This document shows, piece by piece, positions 16,505 through 25,362 of a stretch of DNA of 64,000 nt (position 1 is its first letter; each line of letters opens with the position of its first letter). Both the position numbers and the translations under genes were made by a program. The DNA comes from Labrys monachus (GTDB lineage: Bacteria; Pseudomonadota; Alphaproteobacteria; Rhizobiales; Labraceae), in NCBI RefSeq assembly GCF_030814655.1, contig NZ_JAUSVK010000001.1, forward strand, positions 1,941,501 to 2,005,500. The letters are read 5' to 3'. A model generated the notes under the pieces. The model did not search any database and had not been told where the DNA came from. It worked only from the letters and a program-made list of their open reading frames with translations.

Positions 16505-16747
16505 ATGCAGGACCATCCCTATCTCGGCATGTGGGTAACCGCCGACGGCCATATCCGCCAGGAACTCCTGCCGGACGGCCGCTATGACGAGCAACGCGGC
16601 ACGCGCAGGAGCGCCTATCGGGGGCGCTATGAGGTGCGCGGCACCCATATCGACTATTGGGACGATACCGGCTTCACCGCCGACGGCACCTTCGTCGGCG
16701 AGGACCGGCTGCACCATGGCGGCATGGTCTTCCTGCGCGAACGATAG
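16505..16747 (+). CDS. Atu4866 domain-containing protein
   Basis: Small protein of 80 aa matching the Atu4866 family seen mostly in Rhizobiales and related bacteria. Characteristic stretches are YLGMWVTADGHIRQELLPDG, GRYEVRGTHIDYWDDTGF and HGGMVFLRER, which form a small beta-rich fold. The RBS GGAGGAG is directly upstream. It may be co-transcribed with the upstream SDR (86-base gap). Function is not known; homologues are often found next to oxidoreductases. Confidence 0.85.
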   Translation: MQDHPYLGMWVTADGHIRQELLPDGRYDEQRGTRRSAYRGRYEVRGTHIDYWDDTGFTADGTFVGEDRLHHGGMVFLRER

Positions 16748-16780
16748 GCGTGCGCCCTTCGTGAACCGTGGCTGTCCGGC

Positions 16781-18031
16781 CTATGCGCCCAGCAGGGCCT
16801 GCCGGCGCTGCAGGAAGCGCCGCACGGCCGGATCGCCTTCGAGGCCGATGGCGATCTCGTAGGCCTCGTGGGCCTGCCGGCGCGCGCCGGTGCGGGAGAG
16901 CAGGGCGGCCCGGGCGGCCCAATAGGGCTGGTAGCCGGCAAGGCGCCTGTCGGTCTCGACGTCGGGCATCGCGTCGAGCGCCGCGGCCGGGCCCTGCCAT
17001 TCGGCGAGAGCGAGGGCGCGGTTGAGCGCCACCACGGGCGAATCCAGGAAGGCGGCCAGGGCGTCGTAGAGGTGCACGACCGCCTCCCAGTTCGGCCGGC
17101 CGGTCCGGCAGCGGTGGACATGCGCCGATTGCAGCGCCGCCTCGAGCTGGTAGCGCCCGATGGCGCCGAGCGAGCGCGCCTGCCGCAGCAGGCCTTCAGC
17201 CTCGCCGATCATGCGCCGGTCCCACAGGGCGGTGTCCTGCTCGTCGAGCGGGACGAACTCGCCGTCGCCGCCGCGCCGGGCCGGGCGGCGGGCCTCCGCA
17301 TGCAGCATCAGTGCCAGCAGACCATGGATCTCGGGCTCTCGCGGCAGCAGCTCCGAGACGATGCGGGCCAGGAAGATAGCCTCCGCCGCCAAGTCGCGGC
17401 GTGCCTGGTCGAGGCCGGCCGGGTCGGCCCACCCGGCGGTGAAGGCGGCATAGACGGCATCGAGCACCGCCTGCAGGCGCGCCGGCAGTTCGGCATGGTC
17501 CGGCACCTCGAAGGGGATGCCGGCCTGGCGGATCTTCTCCTTGGCGCGCACGAGGCGCTTGCCCATCGCCGCGGGGGAGGCGAGGAAGGCCGAGCCGATC
17601 AGGCGGGCGTCGAGGCCGAGCACCGCCTGCAGCATCAGCGGCGCATGAATGCCGGCCTCGATCGCCGGATGGGCGCAGGCGAACATCAGCGCGAGGCGGC
17701 GATCGGGAATGTCCGGCGCGGCTTCCATGGCCTCCAGCCCCTGGGCGAGGACGAGCAGCTGGCCGGCGGCGGCCTCGCCGGTCCGCATCCGCCGGCTGCC
17801 GTCGACCAGCTTGCGCCGGGCGACGGTCAGCAGCCATGCTTCGGGGTTCGAGGGGCAGCCTTTCGCCGGCCAGTCGGCGAGCGCCGCCGCGAAGGCGTCG
17901 GCCAGGGCGTCCTCGGCCTGGGCGACGTCGCGCGTGCGGGCGGCGAGGAAGGCGACGAGCCGCCCATAGCTGCGGCGGGCGGCCAGCTCCGCCGTATCGC
18001 GCGCCGCACCGTCGCCCGCCGGCCCGTTCAC
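16781..18031 (-). CDS. ECF RNA polymerase sigma factor with C-terminal TPR-like domain (ECF42-type)
   Basis: Sigma factor of 416 aa. It has region 2 (SYGRLVAFLAARTRDVAQAEDALADAF near the N terminus), region 4 around ASPAAMGKRLVRAKEKIR, and a long DUF6596-like C-terminal extension ending in helical repeats. GTG start overlaps the stop of the upstream DGPF/YciI gene as GTGA, so the pair is translationally coupled. No anti-sigma factor is seen. In ECF42-type systems the C-terminal extension, not an anti-sigma factor, is thought to control activity. The regulon is unknown. Confidence 0.9.
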   Translation of the reverse strand: MNGPAGDGAARDTAELAARRSYGRLVAFLAARTRDVAQAEDALADAFAAALADWPAKGCPSNPEAWLLTVARRKLVDGSRRMRTGEAAAGQLLVLAQGLEAMEAAPDIPDRRLALMFACAHPAIEAGIHAPLMLQAVLGLDARLIGSAFLASPAAMGKRLVRAKEKIRQAGIPFEVPDHAELPARLQAVLDAVYAAFTAGWADPAGLDQARRDLAAEAIFLARIVSELLPREPEIHGLLALMLHAEARRPARRGGDGEFVPLDEQDTALWDRRMIGEAEGLLRQARSLGAIGRYQLEAALQSAHVHRCRTGRPNWEAVVHLYDALAAFLDSPVVALNRALALAEWQGPAAALDAMPDVETDRRLAGYQPYWAARAALLSRTGARRQAHEAYEIAIGLEGDPAVRRFLQRRQALLGA

Positions 18032-18381
18032 GCCGTCATCGACCAGATCGGCCTGACCTCGACGACGCCATGGGCGGCGCCGGGGCAGCGCCCTGCCCAG
18101 GACAGTGCCGCGTCCAGGTTCGGCACGTCGATGAGGAAATAGCCGCCGAGCTGCTCGCGGGCCTCCGCATACGGACCGTCGAGGACCTGCGGCCGGCCGT
18201 TTGCGAGGCGCACGGTGGTGGAGGCCGAGCTCGGCTGGAGGCGGCCGCTCGCCCGCAGCACGTCCGCCTGCTTGAGCGCCTCGATATAGGCGCCATAGGC
18301 GGCCAGGCCCTGTTCCTGCTCGGCCTTCGACATTGCGGGCCACTTGGCCTCGTCCACATAGACCATCAGCATATATTGCAT
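18028..18381 (-). CDS. YciI/DGPF domain protein paired with ECF sigma factor
   Basis: Protein of 117 aa with the ferredoxin-like YCII fold. MQYMLMVYVDEAKWPAMSK starts it, and the DGPF motif is present as DGPYAEAREQLGGYFLIDV near residue 75. DGPF proteins are regularly encoded next to ECF42 sigma factors and may be their target or sensor. It overlaps the sigma gene by 4 bases. Enzymatic function has not been established for the family. Confidence 0.92.
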   Translation of the reverse strand: MQYMLMVYVDEAKWPAMSKAEQEQGLAAYGAYIEALKQADVLRASGRLQPSSASTTVRLANGRPQVLDGPYAEAREQLGGYFLIDVPNLDAALSWAGRCPGAAHGVVEVRPIWSMTA

Positions 18382-18527
18382 GGGAATTCTCCTTCGGTTG
18401 CGGCGGAGGATCGCTTCCGCCGCTTCCATGACGCGCCGGCCATCCTCATTTGGACAGGCACGGCGCCATCCGGTCGCTTCGTACGGGCCACCGCCTCGCG
18501 GCGGATCGACGAGGCCGCCCGCCGGCT

Positions 18528-18884
18528 TCAGAAAGGCCCGCGCGAGGCGATGGCGTCCATCACCGCGCCGAGCTCGGCGATCCGCCTTCGATAGGCTTCG
18601 GCGAGGCAGGAGACGTCGCCGCCGCAGGCATCGCGCGTCTTCAGCCATCGCTTCTGCGCATCCCCGATGTCGCCCCGCTGGCCCATGGCGACGAGCGACG
18701 TCGTGATGCCGAACAAGGTCGCCATGCGAGCTTCGGCCTGGCCGAGCGAATAGGTGCGGCAGATGGCGAGCTCGGCCGGGGAGGAGGCCTTGGCGCAATC
18801 GATCGGTGCATAGTCGGCGGCGCAGGCCGCGAACGGGAAGGCGGAGGCCGCGGCGGCGATCGCGAGGACAAGCCATGTCTTCAT
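18528..18884 (-). CDS. LprI-like/DUF1311 periplasmic protein
   Basis: Secreted protein of 118 aa. A Sec signal peptide (KTWLVLAIAAAASAFPFAACA) is followed by the DUF1311 signature IDCAKASSPAELAICRTYSLGQAEARM. Further cysteines in RDACGGDVSCLAEAY suggest disulfides in the periplasm. Family members include inhibitors of lysozyme, but many have no known role. It is probably an independent gene, with 146 bases to the next gene downstream. Confidence 0.85.
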   Translation of the reverse strand: MKTWLVLAIAAAASAFPFAACAADYAPIDCAKASSPAELAICRTYSLGQAEARMATLFGITTSLVAMGQRGDIGDAQKRWLKTRDACGGDVSCLAEAYRRRIAELGAVMDAIASRGPF

Positions 18885-19130
18885 TGCGTTTCCTCATTCC
18901 CTGCGTGGCTCAAAGCGCGAACGCATCGAAATCGGGCGTCCGGCACCTTTCGATCGTGGCCTATCGTAGACGGAGAGGCGACGCGTGCCAACCGACCGGC
19001 GGCGGCACAAGCTCTTCGCGGCACGCGCCAGGGAAGCGGAGCATGAAGCCGAAGAGAACGGGCGAGCGCGCGGCTTCCAAGGCATTTTCCTATTCGAGAA
19101 GCCGATCAACTTTCCCGGAAAATGCTCTGG

Positions 19131-19718
19131 CTAGACATATACCCCAACCCAAACGATCACGGCAGGCACGGTCGCCGACGGATTGCGTGAGCGGTAGGTC
19201 GAAGAGCGGCTGAACCGGTAGCTGTCTCCTTCCGACAGAACGAATTTCTCTTCGTCTATCCAGAGTTCGAGCTGGCCCTTCAGCAGCAGTCCATATTCGG
19301 CGCCCGTGGTCGGCACATTCTTGGCCTCGGTTTCCAGTCCGGGTTCGAAGGTGGAAATCATGAACTCCAGTTTTGGATCGAGTTCCGGAGACAGCAACTC
19401 GGTGCGGGCGCCTTCATGCAACATGAAGCGGCGCTGGCCGCTGCGGACGATGAATCCCTTTTCACGAAGGTCCTCGCCGCTGGTTTGGTTCAGATCGACG
19501 AACCAGCTCATGGGAACACCGAAGATGGTGCACGCGGCGTAGAGGTCCTTCAAAGTGGGTTGGGAGATGCCGCGCTCCAGCTGGCTGACATACCCGGTCG
19601 AGCGGTTGAGCCCCTTGGCGAGCTGCTGGATCGTGATCCGGCGCGAACGCCTGAGCTCACGCAGGGTTTTGCCCACATGCGAGGGCGCCGGCGTGGACGC
19701 TTCATCGTTTTCTGGCAT
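19131..19718 (-). CDS. XRE family regulator with C-terminal cupin domain
   Basis: DNA-binding protein of about 195 aa. The HTH_3 domain spans roughly residues 15-70 (LRELRRSRRITIQQLAKGL, STGYVSQLERGISQPTLKDL). A cupin_2 domain follows (TTGAEYGLLLKGQLELWIDEEKFVLSEGDSYRFS). Such regulators usually sense a small catabolite. It is the last gene of the leftward operon with a Liv-type transporter and two SDRs, so it probably regulates that operon. The start is uncertain: an in-frame ATG 51 bases upstream exists and neither has a strong ribosome site. Confidence 0.9.
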   Translation of the reverse strand: MPENDEASTPAPSHVGKTLRELRRSRRITIQQLAKGLNRSTGYVSQLERGISQPTLKDLYAACTIFGVPMSWFVDLNQTSGEDLREKGFIVRSGQRRFMLHEGARTELLSPELDPKLEFMISTFEPGLETEAKNVPTTGAEYGLLLKGQLELWIDEEKFVLSEGDSYRFSRSSTYRSRNPSATVPAVIVWVGVYV

Positions 19719-19850
19719 GCGAACTATTCTTGCCGTTTCCACAATCATGACGGGATTGCCGAACTGCATCGGCTTGTCAATGCAGCGGCTCCCCTCGAGA
19801 CCGGTTACACCGCGTTTCTCGGAAGCCGCCGTCTCGTTGCGGCGAAGGGC

Positions 19851-20618
19851 CTATCCGAAGGTACCGGCCGTGGTGCCGCCATCGAGCACATAGACCATGC
19901 CGTTGGCATAGCTCGCCTGCGGCGACAGCAGGTGACGGATGGCGTCCGCCACTTCGTCGGCTCGCGCGAAGCGCCCGAGCGGAATGCGGCTTTCATAGAA
20001 GGCGCGATCGTAGCGCCCGCCCTCCCTGAGCAGCTCATCGGCCATCGGCGTGTCGACGAATGTCGGACAGACGACATTGCTCCGAACCCCATGAGGGCCA
20101 TGGTCAAGCGCCATGCAGCGCACGAGGCCGATCACGCCGTGCTTGGAAGCACTGTAGGCGGCATAGCCACTCGACCCTCGCACGCCGGAATCGGAACTGA
20201 CGGCCACGAAGGCGGATGGAGAGCGGGCGATCAGATGCGGCATCGCGTGGCGCGCCATCAGGAAGGTGCCGGTCAGATTGACGGCCAGCGTCTTGTTCCA
20301 CACCTCATCGGTAAGTGTCGTGACATTCCCCTTCAAGGCGATGCCGGCCGCGCAAACCACGGCTGACAAGCATCCAAATCTTTCCACCAGGCCCGCAACC
20401 GCGCCGGCCACATCGCTATCGCTGGAGACGTCGCCGGGCATCGACATCGCGCGCGCGCCGAGCGCTTCACAGTCGGCCGCCACCGATGCAAGCGCCGCTG
20501 CGTTGAGATCGAACAGGCCGAGGCGTGCGCCCTCGGCAGCGAGCTTCAGCGCCGTCGCTCGTCCGATACCGGAAGCGGCACCGGAAATCAGCACGGCCGC
20601 CTGATTTGCTTCGACCAT
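19851..20618 (-). CDS. SDR family oxidoreductase
   Basis: Classical SDR of 255 aa, FabG-like. It has SGAASGIG in the cofactor loop, NLTGTFLMARH, active site AAYSASKHGVIGL with Tyr and Lys, and the C-terminal ANGMVYVLDGGTTAG typical of the family. It lies 14 bases after the LivF-type gene. It is one of two SDRs in the operon, at opposite ends of the transporter genes, so both may act on the imported acid or its reduction product. Confidence 0.92.
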   Translation of the reverse strand: MVEANQAAVLISGAASGIGRATALKLAAEGARLGLFDLNAAALASVAADCEALGARAMSMPGDVSSDSDVAGAVAGLVERFGCLSAVVCAAGIALKGNVTTLTDEVWNKTLAVNLTGTFLMARHAMPHLIARSPSAFVAVSSDSGVRGSSGYAAYSASKHGVIGLVRCMALDHGPHGVRSNVVCPTFVDTPMADELLREGGRYDRAFYESRIPLGRFARADEVADAIRHLLSPQASYANGMVYVLDGGTTAGTFG

Positions 20619-20632
20619 GTCGTCCTCCGGAA

Positions 20633-21394
20633 TTACGCGCCGAGATAGGCGGCTTTCAGGTCCGGATCGGCCAGCACCTTGTGGGCCCCGCCTTCGACCG
20701 TGCAGCGGCCGGCGTCGAAGACATAGGCATAATCAGCGAGTTCGAGCGCGACCGCGGCGTTCTGCTCGACGATGACCAGGCTGATGCCCGCCTTTGAGAG
20801 GCCGATGATGATTTCGAAGATCTGGTTGATGATCTTCGGCGCGAGCCCCAGCGACGGTTCGTCCAGCATCAGCAGATCGGGCGACGCCATCAGCGAGCGG
20901 CCGATGGCGAGCATTTGCTGCTGGCCGCCGCTCATTCGGCTGGCCGGCGAATTGCGCCGTTCCTTGAGTACAGGGAACATCTGGTAGACGTCCGAGCGGA
21001 TCGCCTCGAAGGTTCGGCCGCGATTGGGAATGTAGCCGGCGAGAAGGTTCTCCTCCACGCTCAGCCGCTGCAGGATCTGCCGGCCTTCCGGACAATGTGC
21101 GAGGCCGAGGCGCGTGATTTCCTCCGGAGCGGTGCCCCGGATGGACCGGCCCTTGAATTCGATCGTGCCGGAATAGACCTGCGTCAGGCCGGAGATCGAG
21201 CGCAGCGTCGTCGTCTTGCCGGCGCCATTGGCGCCGATGATGGTGACGATCTCGCCGGCATGGAGTTCGAGATCAATGCCGAACAATATCTGCGTTCGAC
21301 CGTAGCCGGCCTTGAGCCCTGCGACCTTCAGCAAGCCTTTGGATGGCGTCGAGCTCTGCGGTCGTTCCAAGATATGCCTCCTGCACTCTTTCAT
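20633..21394 (-). CDS. livF: Branched-chain-type ABC transporter ATP-binding protein (LivF-like)
   Basis: NBD of 253 aa with Walker A GANGAGKTT, signature RMSGGQQQMLAIGRSL, Walker B LLMLDEPSLGL and the LivF-type VEQNAAVALELADYAYVFD. The longest frame overlaps the LivG gene by 122 bases, which is unusual; an internal TTG (GLLKVAGLKAGYG) would shorten it to the normal start of the family. I keep the ATG but flag the start as doubtful. It works with LivG, LivH, LivM and the binding protein. Confidence 0.92.
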   Translation of the reverse strand: MKECRRHILERPQSSTPSKGLLKVAGLKAGYGRTQILFGIDLELHAGEIVTIIGANGAGKTTTLRSISGLTQVYSGTIEFKGRSIRGTAPEEITRLGLAHCPEGRQILQRLSVEENLLAGYIPNRGRTFEAIRSDVYQMFPVLKERRNSPASRMSGGQQQMLAIGRSLMASPDLLMLDEPSLGLAPKIINQIFEIIIGLSKAGISLVIVEQNAAVALELADYAYVFDAGRCTVEGGAHKVLADPDLKAAYLGA

Positions 21395-22097
21395 TGCTTC
21401 GAACCACCTCCGGCGTGCCGGAGCAGAGCAGTTCGCCGTGGTTCAGGACATCGATGCGGTCGGATATCGACATCACCAGATCCATGTCGTGCTCGACCAG
21501 GATGATCGCGCGGTCGGCGCGTTTCAGGCTGGCGATCATCCGCGCCATGTCCCTGGTTTCGGTATGGTTCAGGCCAGCCGCCGGTTCATCGAGGAGCACG
21601 ACGGGCGCCTCGGTCACGAAGGCCCGCGCGAGCTCCAGCACCTTCTGGCGTCCATAGGGAAGGTCGCCGGCAAGCAGGTCGGCGACATCGGTCAGGCCGA
21701 AACGCTCCAGGCATGCATGGCAGCGTTCGAGGCGCGAAGCCTTGTTCAGCCGGCTTCGTCCGCCGAACAAGGAGGGCCAGGACTGCGGAAAGAAGCACAC
21801 CTCCAGATTTTCCAACACGGTCATCCCGTCGAAAAGGCGCAGGTTCTGGTAGGTCCGCGCAATACCGAGCCGCGCCACCCTGTATTTCGGCAGGTTGCTG
21901 AGGATCGTCGCTCCGAGCCGGATGGTGCCCGAGCTCACCGCATAGGATCCGGCGATCATGTTGACCACGGTCGACTTGCCCGCGCCGTTCGGGCCGATGA
22001 TCGAATAGATCGAGCCGACATCGAAGGCGAGCGACAGCTCCTTGACGGCGACCAGGGAACCGAAAAGCTTGCTTACGTTCTCGAGGGTGAGAGCCAT
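21273..22097 (-). CDS. livG: Branched-chain-type ABC transporter ATP-binding protein (LivG-like)
   Basis: NBD of 274 aa: Walker A GPNGAGKST at about residue 37, IARTYQNLRLFDGMTVLENL typical of LivG, Walker B VVLLDEPAAGLNHTE and the H-loop LVEHDMDLVMSISDRIDVL. The signature LPYGRQKVLELARA is the LivG version of LSGGQ. The tail after VQEAYLGT is longer than usual and reads into the following gene. The start overlaps the end of LivM by 25 bases. Confidence 0.94.
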   Translation of the reverse strand: MALTLENVSKLFGSLVAVKELSLAFDVGSIYSIIGPNGAGKSTVVNMIAGSYAVSSGTIRLGATILSNLPKYRVARLGIARTYQNLRLFDGMTVLENLEVCFFPQSWPSLFGGRSRLNKASRLERCHACLERFGLTDVADLLAGDLPYGRQKVLELARAFVTEAPVVLLDEPAAGLNHTETRDMARMIASLKRADRAIILVEHDMDLVMSISDRIDVLNHGELLCSGTPEVVRSNERVQEAYLGTTAELDAIQRLAEGRRAQGRLRSNADIVRH

Positions 22098-23068
22098 AGG
22101 GACCTGACCTTCTGGAGGAAATAGCCGAGGTTGTAACGGGGAGAGACGAGCCCCGTAGGCCGCAGCACGATAACGGTCACCAGCACCACGCCGTAGATCA
22201 GCAACCGGTACTGCGTCGCGAAATGAAGGACCTCCGGCAGGATTACCAGCATGATGGCGCCGGCGATCACGCCGACGATGTTGCCGACGCCGCCGATGAT
22301 GATGATCAGCACGACCAGCAGGGATTCCTGGAAGGTGAAGCTCTCCGGGCTGACGAAGCGCTGGAACGAGCCGAATATGACGCCGCCGGCGCCGCCGATC
22401 GACGCGCTGATGGCGAAGGCGGCCAGCTTCAGGGTCGTGGTGTCGATGCCAAGCCCGCGCACGACGTCCTGGTCCTCGCGAAGTGCCCGCCAGGCCTTGC
22501 CGAGGATGGACCTTTCCATGAAATACACGCAGGCGCAGACGATCACCGCCAGGACAAGAAGCAGCCAGTAGAAATGCACGGGGCTCGTCAGCGGCAGACC
22601 GAAGATGCTGGCCCGGTCGAGTGCCGCGATCCCCTGCGGACCATTGGTCAGGCCATCGGCATTGTTGATGGCGATGCGGATGATCTCGCCGAAGCTGAGC
22701 GTGACGATGGCCAGATAGTCGCCCCGCAGCTTGAGCACCGGAAAGCCGAGAAGGATCCCCGCCACGCCGCCGGCGAGCGCCCCGATCAGCAGGATCACGA
22801 TGAAGGGCAGGTGGATGTCGAACTGGCCGCTCGCCAGAAGCGCATAGGTGTAGGCGCCGACCGCATAGAAGGCGATGAAACCGAGATCGAGCAGGCCGGC
22901 ATATCCGACCACCAGATTGAGGCCGACCGCAAGGATGATGTAGATCAGGATGCTGTCGGCGACGCGAACGTAATAGGGCGACAGATGCGGGACCGCCGCC
23001 AGAAGAGCAAGGCAGATGACCAGCGCCGCGAGAAGGCCGAGCCTTCTCGCAAGAACCGAATTGGCCAT
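22073..23068 (-). CDS. livM: Branched-chain-type ABC transporter permease (LivM-like)
   Basis: Inner-membrane permease of 331 aa with about eight to ten hydrophobic segments. The family motif VGYAGLLDLGFIAFYAVGAY lies near residue 55 and LSFGEIIRIAINNADGLTNG near residue 130. It follows LivH by 3 bases. Together with LivH it forms the channel for an amino acid or a short organic acid. Confidence 0.94.
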   Translation of the reverse strand: MANSVLARRLGLLAALVICLALLAAVPHLSPYYVRVADSILIYIILAVGLNLVVGYAGLLDLGFIAFYAVGAYTYALLASGQFDIHLPFIVILLIGALAGGVAGILLGFPVLKLRGDYLAIVTLSFGEIIRIAINNADGLTNGPQGIAALDRASIFGLPLTSPVHFYWLLLVLAVIVCACVYFMERSILGKAWRALREDQDVVRGLGIDTTTLKLAAFAISASIGGAGGVIFGSFQRFVSPESFTFQESLLVVLIIIIGGVGNIVGVIAGAIMLVILPEVLHFATQYRLLIYGVVLVTVIVLRPTGLVSPRYNLGYFLQKVRSLWLSPSRT

Positions 23069-23071
23069 GGC

Positions 23072-24022
23072 TCAGTAATCCTTCTTTGCGACGGTGGTTT
23101 CTTCCGAAACCGTTTCACCCAGCAGACCCGCCGGCTTGAACAGAAGAACCACGATGAGCACGGCGAACGAGAAGACGTCCCGATATTCGGTGCCGATCAG
23201 GCCGCCCGAAACGATCGGCAGGAAAGCAGTGCCGAAGACTTCGATCGCGCCCAGCAGGAATCCGCCCAGCATGGCTCCGGGGATGGAGCCGATTCCGCCC
23301 AGGATCGCGGCGGTAAAGGCCTTCAACCCGATGGTGGACCCCATGGTCGGCTGCATGATGCCGTAATAGGACGCGTACATGATACCCGCCAGGGCGCCCA
23401 GTCCGGGGCCGATGAAGAAGATCAAGCTGACGGCGCGATTGACGCGGATGCCGAGCAGGCTCGAAGTCACCCAGCTTTCCGAGGCGGCGCGGATCCAGAT
23501 GCCGAGCCGGGTGCCGTTGACGAACATCGTCAGCCCGGCCATCAGCGATATCGCGGCAACGAGGATACCGATCTGCACCGTCGTCACCATGCCACCCAGC
23601 ATGTCGATCGGCGAATTGGGAATGATGGCCGGGAAATGGATCGGCTGTGGACCGACGAAGACGCGAACCGCGCTCTGCAGGATGATCGACATGCCGAGCG
23701 CGCTCAGCATCGGCGCCAGCCTGCCATAACCGCGCAGCGGCCGGTAGGCGAAGCGCTCGACCGCGACGCCCAGCAAGCCGATGGCGATGAAGCTTGTGAC
23801 GATCGCGAGCGTGGAATCGAGCACCGGCGTCACGCCGCCGATGGCAACGAGCCCCGTCAGCACGAAGGTGTAGACATAGGGACCCAGCATGAAGAACTCG
23901 CCATGGGCGAAGTTGATCAGCCGCATCACGCCATAGACCATCGTGTAGCCAAGCGCGATCAGCCCGTAGATCGCGCCGATCGCCAGCGCGAAGATGAGTT
24001 GTTGAAGGAAATAGTCGAGCAA
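23072..24022 (-). CDS. livH: Branched-chain-type ABC transporter permease (LivH-like)
   Basis: Permease of 316 aa with the LivH signature YGVMRLINFAHGEFFMLG near the N terminus and GLKAFTAAILGGIGSIPGA near residue 240. Multiple hydrophobic segments predict an integral membrane protein. It is followed directly by LivM and preceded by the binding-protein gene. Confidence 0.94.
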   Translation of the reverse strand: MLDYFLQQLIFALAIGAIYGLIALGYTMVYGVMRLINFAHGEFFMLGPYVYTFVLTGLVAIGGVTPVLDSTLAIVTSFIAIGLLGVAVERFAYRPLRGYGRLAPMLSALGMSIILQSAVRVFVGPQPIHFPAIIPNSPIDMLGGMVTTVQIGILVAAISLMAGLTMFVNGTRLGIWIRAASESWVTSSLLGIRVNRAVSLIFFIGPGLGALAGIMYASYYGIMQPTMGSTIGLKAFTAAILGGIGSIPGAMLGGFLLGAIEVFGTAFLPIVSGGLIGTEYRDVFSFAVLIVVLLFKPAGLLGETVSEETTVAKKDY

Positions 24023-24093
24023 TGAGCCGCCCTCTGTCGCCTGGGGCCGACGCGCACGGCGCCAGCCCCGATGAAGCCACCCGATAGGCGCGG

Positions 24094-25209
24094 TCAGCCC
24101 TTGATCAGCTCGAATTTTCCATCCTTCACGATATAAAGATACATCGGAGCGTCGACGCTCTCGCCGTTCGCATCGAACGAAACCGGTCCTAGAAGGGTAT
24201 CGACCTTGACGTTGCGCAGCTGTGCCAGAACACCTTCGCGATCCAGCGCGTGCGCCTTCTCGACGGCAGCGGCCATCACCTGCGCATTGACGTAGCCGAG
24301 CGAGGCGTAAGGTCCGGGCGCACGGCCGAAATGCTTCTGGTGGCGCTCGGTGAAGTCCTTCAGCTCCGGCGAGGAATCATAGGGCGGCAGCTGGAAGGTG
24401 AACAGGGCGCCTTCCGCGAAGGCTGGGCTGGCCTGGGTGATCAGATCGGCCGTGAAGCCGATGTCGGGGCCGATGAATTGGGCCTTGAGGCCCTGTTCGC
24501 GCATCTGCTTTAGAAAGAGCGCGAGCTGCGGCATGCCGGCGCCCATGTAGACCACATCCGGGTTTTCGAGCTTGATGTTGGCGATCAAGGCCGAAAAGTC
24601 GACATCCTCGGGATTGACGCCATAGGTGCCGGCGACCTTGCCGCCGCCCTTGACGAAATTTTCCTTGAATACGCCGGTGATGCCCTGGCCGAACACGGTC
24701 TTGTCATTCACCAGAACGGCGTTTTTGAGGGTGAGCTTGGTGACGGCGTATGTTGCCGGCAGCGCGCCCTGCACGAAATCGTTGGCCACCGGACGCACGA
24801 CCGTCTTGAAGCCCATCCGCATCAGTTGAGGATTGGTCGCCGGGACGATCTGCGGCATGCCGCACTCCGAATAGATGTCGAGGGCGGGCATGGTGACGCC
24901 GCTGTTCATATGGCCGATGACGCCGAGGACAGCCGGGTCGTCGCAGAATTGCTGCGCCACGAGCGTGCCCTGCCGCGGGTCGGCCCGGTCGTCGAGAGGG
25001 CGAAACACGACCTTGTTGCCGTTGATGCCGCCCTTTTCGTTCAGCTGGTCGAAGAACAGCTGGGCGCCGTCAATCTGGGACTGGCCGAACTCGGCCTGTG
25101 CGCCGGACATCGGAGCGCTGCCGCCAACCACGATCTCGGCCGCCGAAGCGGGCAGTATGCTTGACGCCAGCACGAAGGCGAGCGCCGAAAGGATATTGGT
25201 TCTTGTCAT
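24094..25209 (-). CDS. Branched-chain-type ABC transporter substrate-binding protein
   Basis: Periplasmic Peripla_BP_6 protein of 371 aa with a signal peptide cleaved near LPASAAE. Characteristic stretches are GGSAPMSGAQAEFGQSQIDG, KGGINGNKVVFRPLDD, and GVIGHMNSGVTMPALDIYSE. The operon context (decarboxylase-like protein and SDRs) suggests a keto or hydroxy acid, or an aromatic acid, instead of leucine. LivH follows after 71 bases. Confidence 0.93.
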   Translation of the reverse strand: MTRTNILSALAFVLASSILPASAAEIVVGGSAPMSGAQAEFGQSQIDGAQLFFDQLNEKGGINGNKVVFRPLDDRADPRQGTLVAQQFCDDPAVLGVIGHMNSGVTMPALDIYSECGMPQIVPATNPQLMRMGFKTVVRPVANDFVQGALPATYAVTKLTLKNAVLVNDKTVFGQGITGVFKENFVKGGGKVAGTYGVNPEDVDFSALIANIKLENPDVVYMGAGMPQLALFLKQMREQGLKAQFIGPDIGFTADLITQASPAFAEGALFTFQLPPYDSSPELKDFTERHQKHFGRAPGPYASLGYVNAQVMAAAVEKAHALDREGVLAQLRNVKVDTLLGPVSFDANGESVDAPMYLYIVKDGKFELIKG

Positions 25210-25362
25210 TCTGGTGGTTCCCCTTTGGTCATTTCATCGTTGAACGTGTCGGGTCGAAAGTGCAGACCGGGCGACATCGACGTGAATTTTGAATGTTATT
25301 TTTTCATTTTCGTGATGACGATGCGAACGTCATCGGCCCGTCCTCCTGAGAAACGCGTTGGA

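Noticed and set aside
22223-24025. 600-codon plus-strand frame opposite livM/livH
   Set aside because: Extremely Asp/Gln/Arg-rich, the expected antisense of hydrophobic membrane protein codons.
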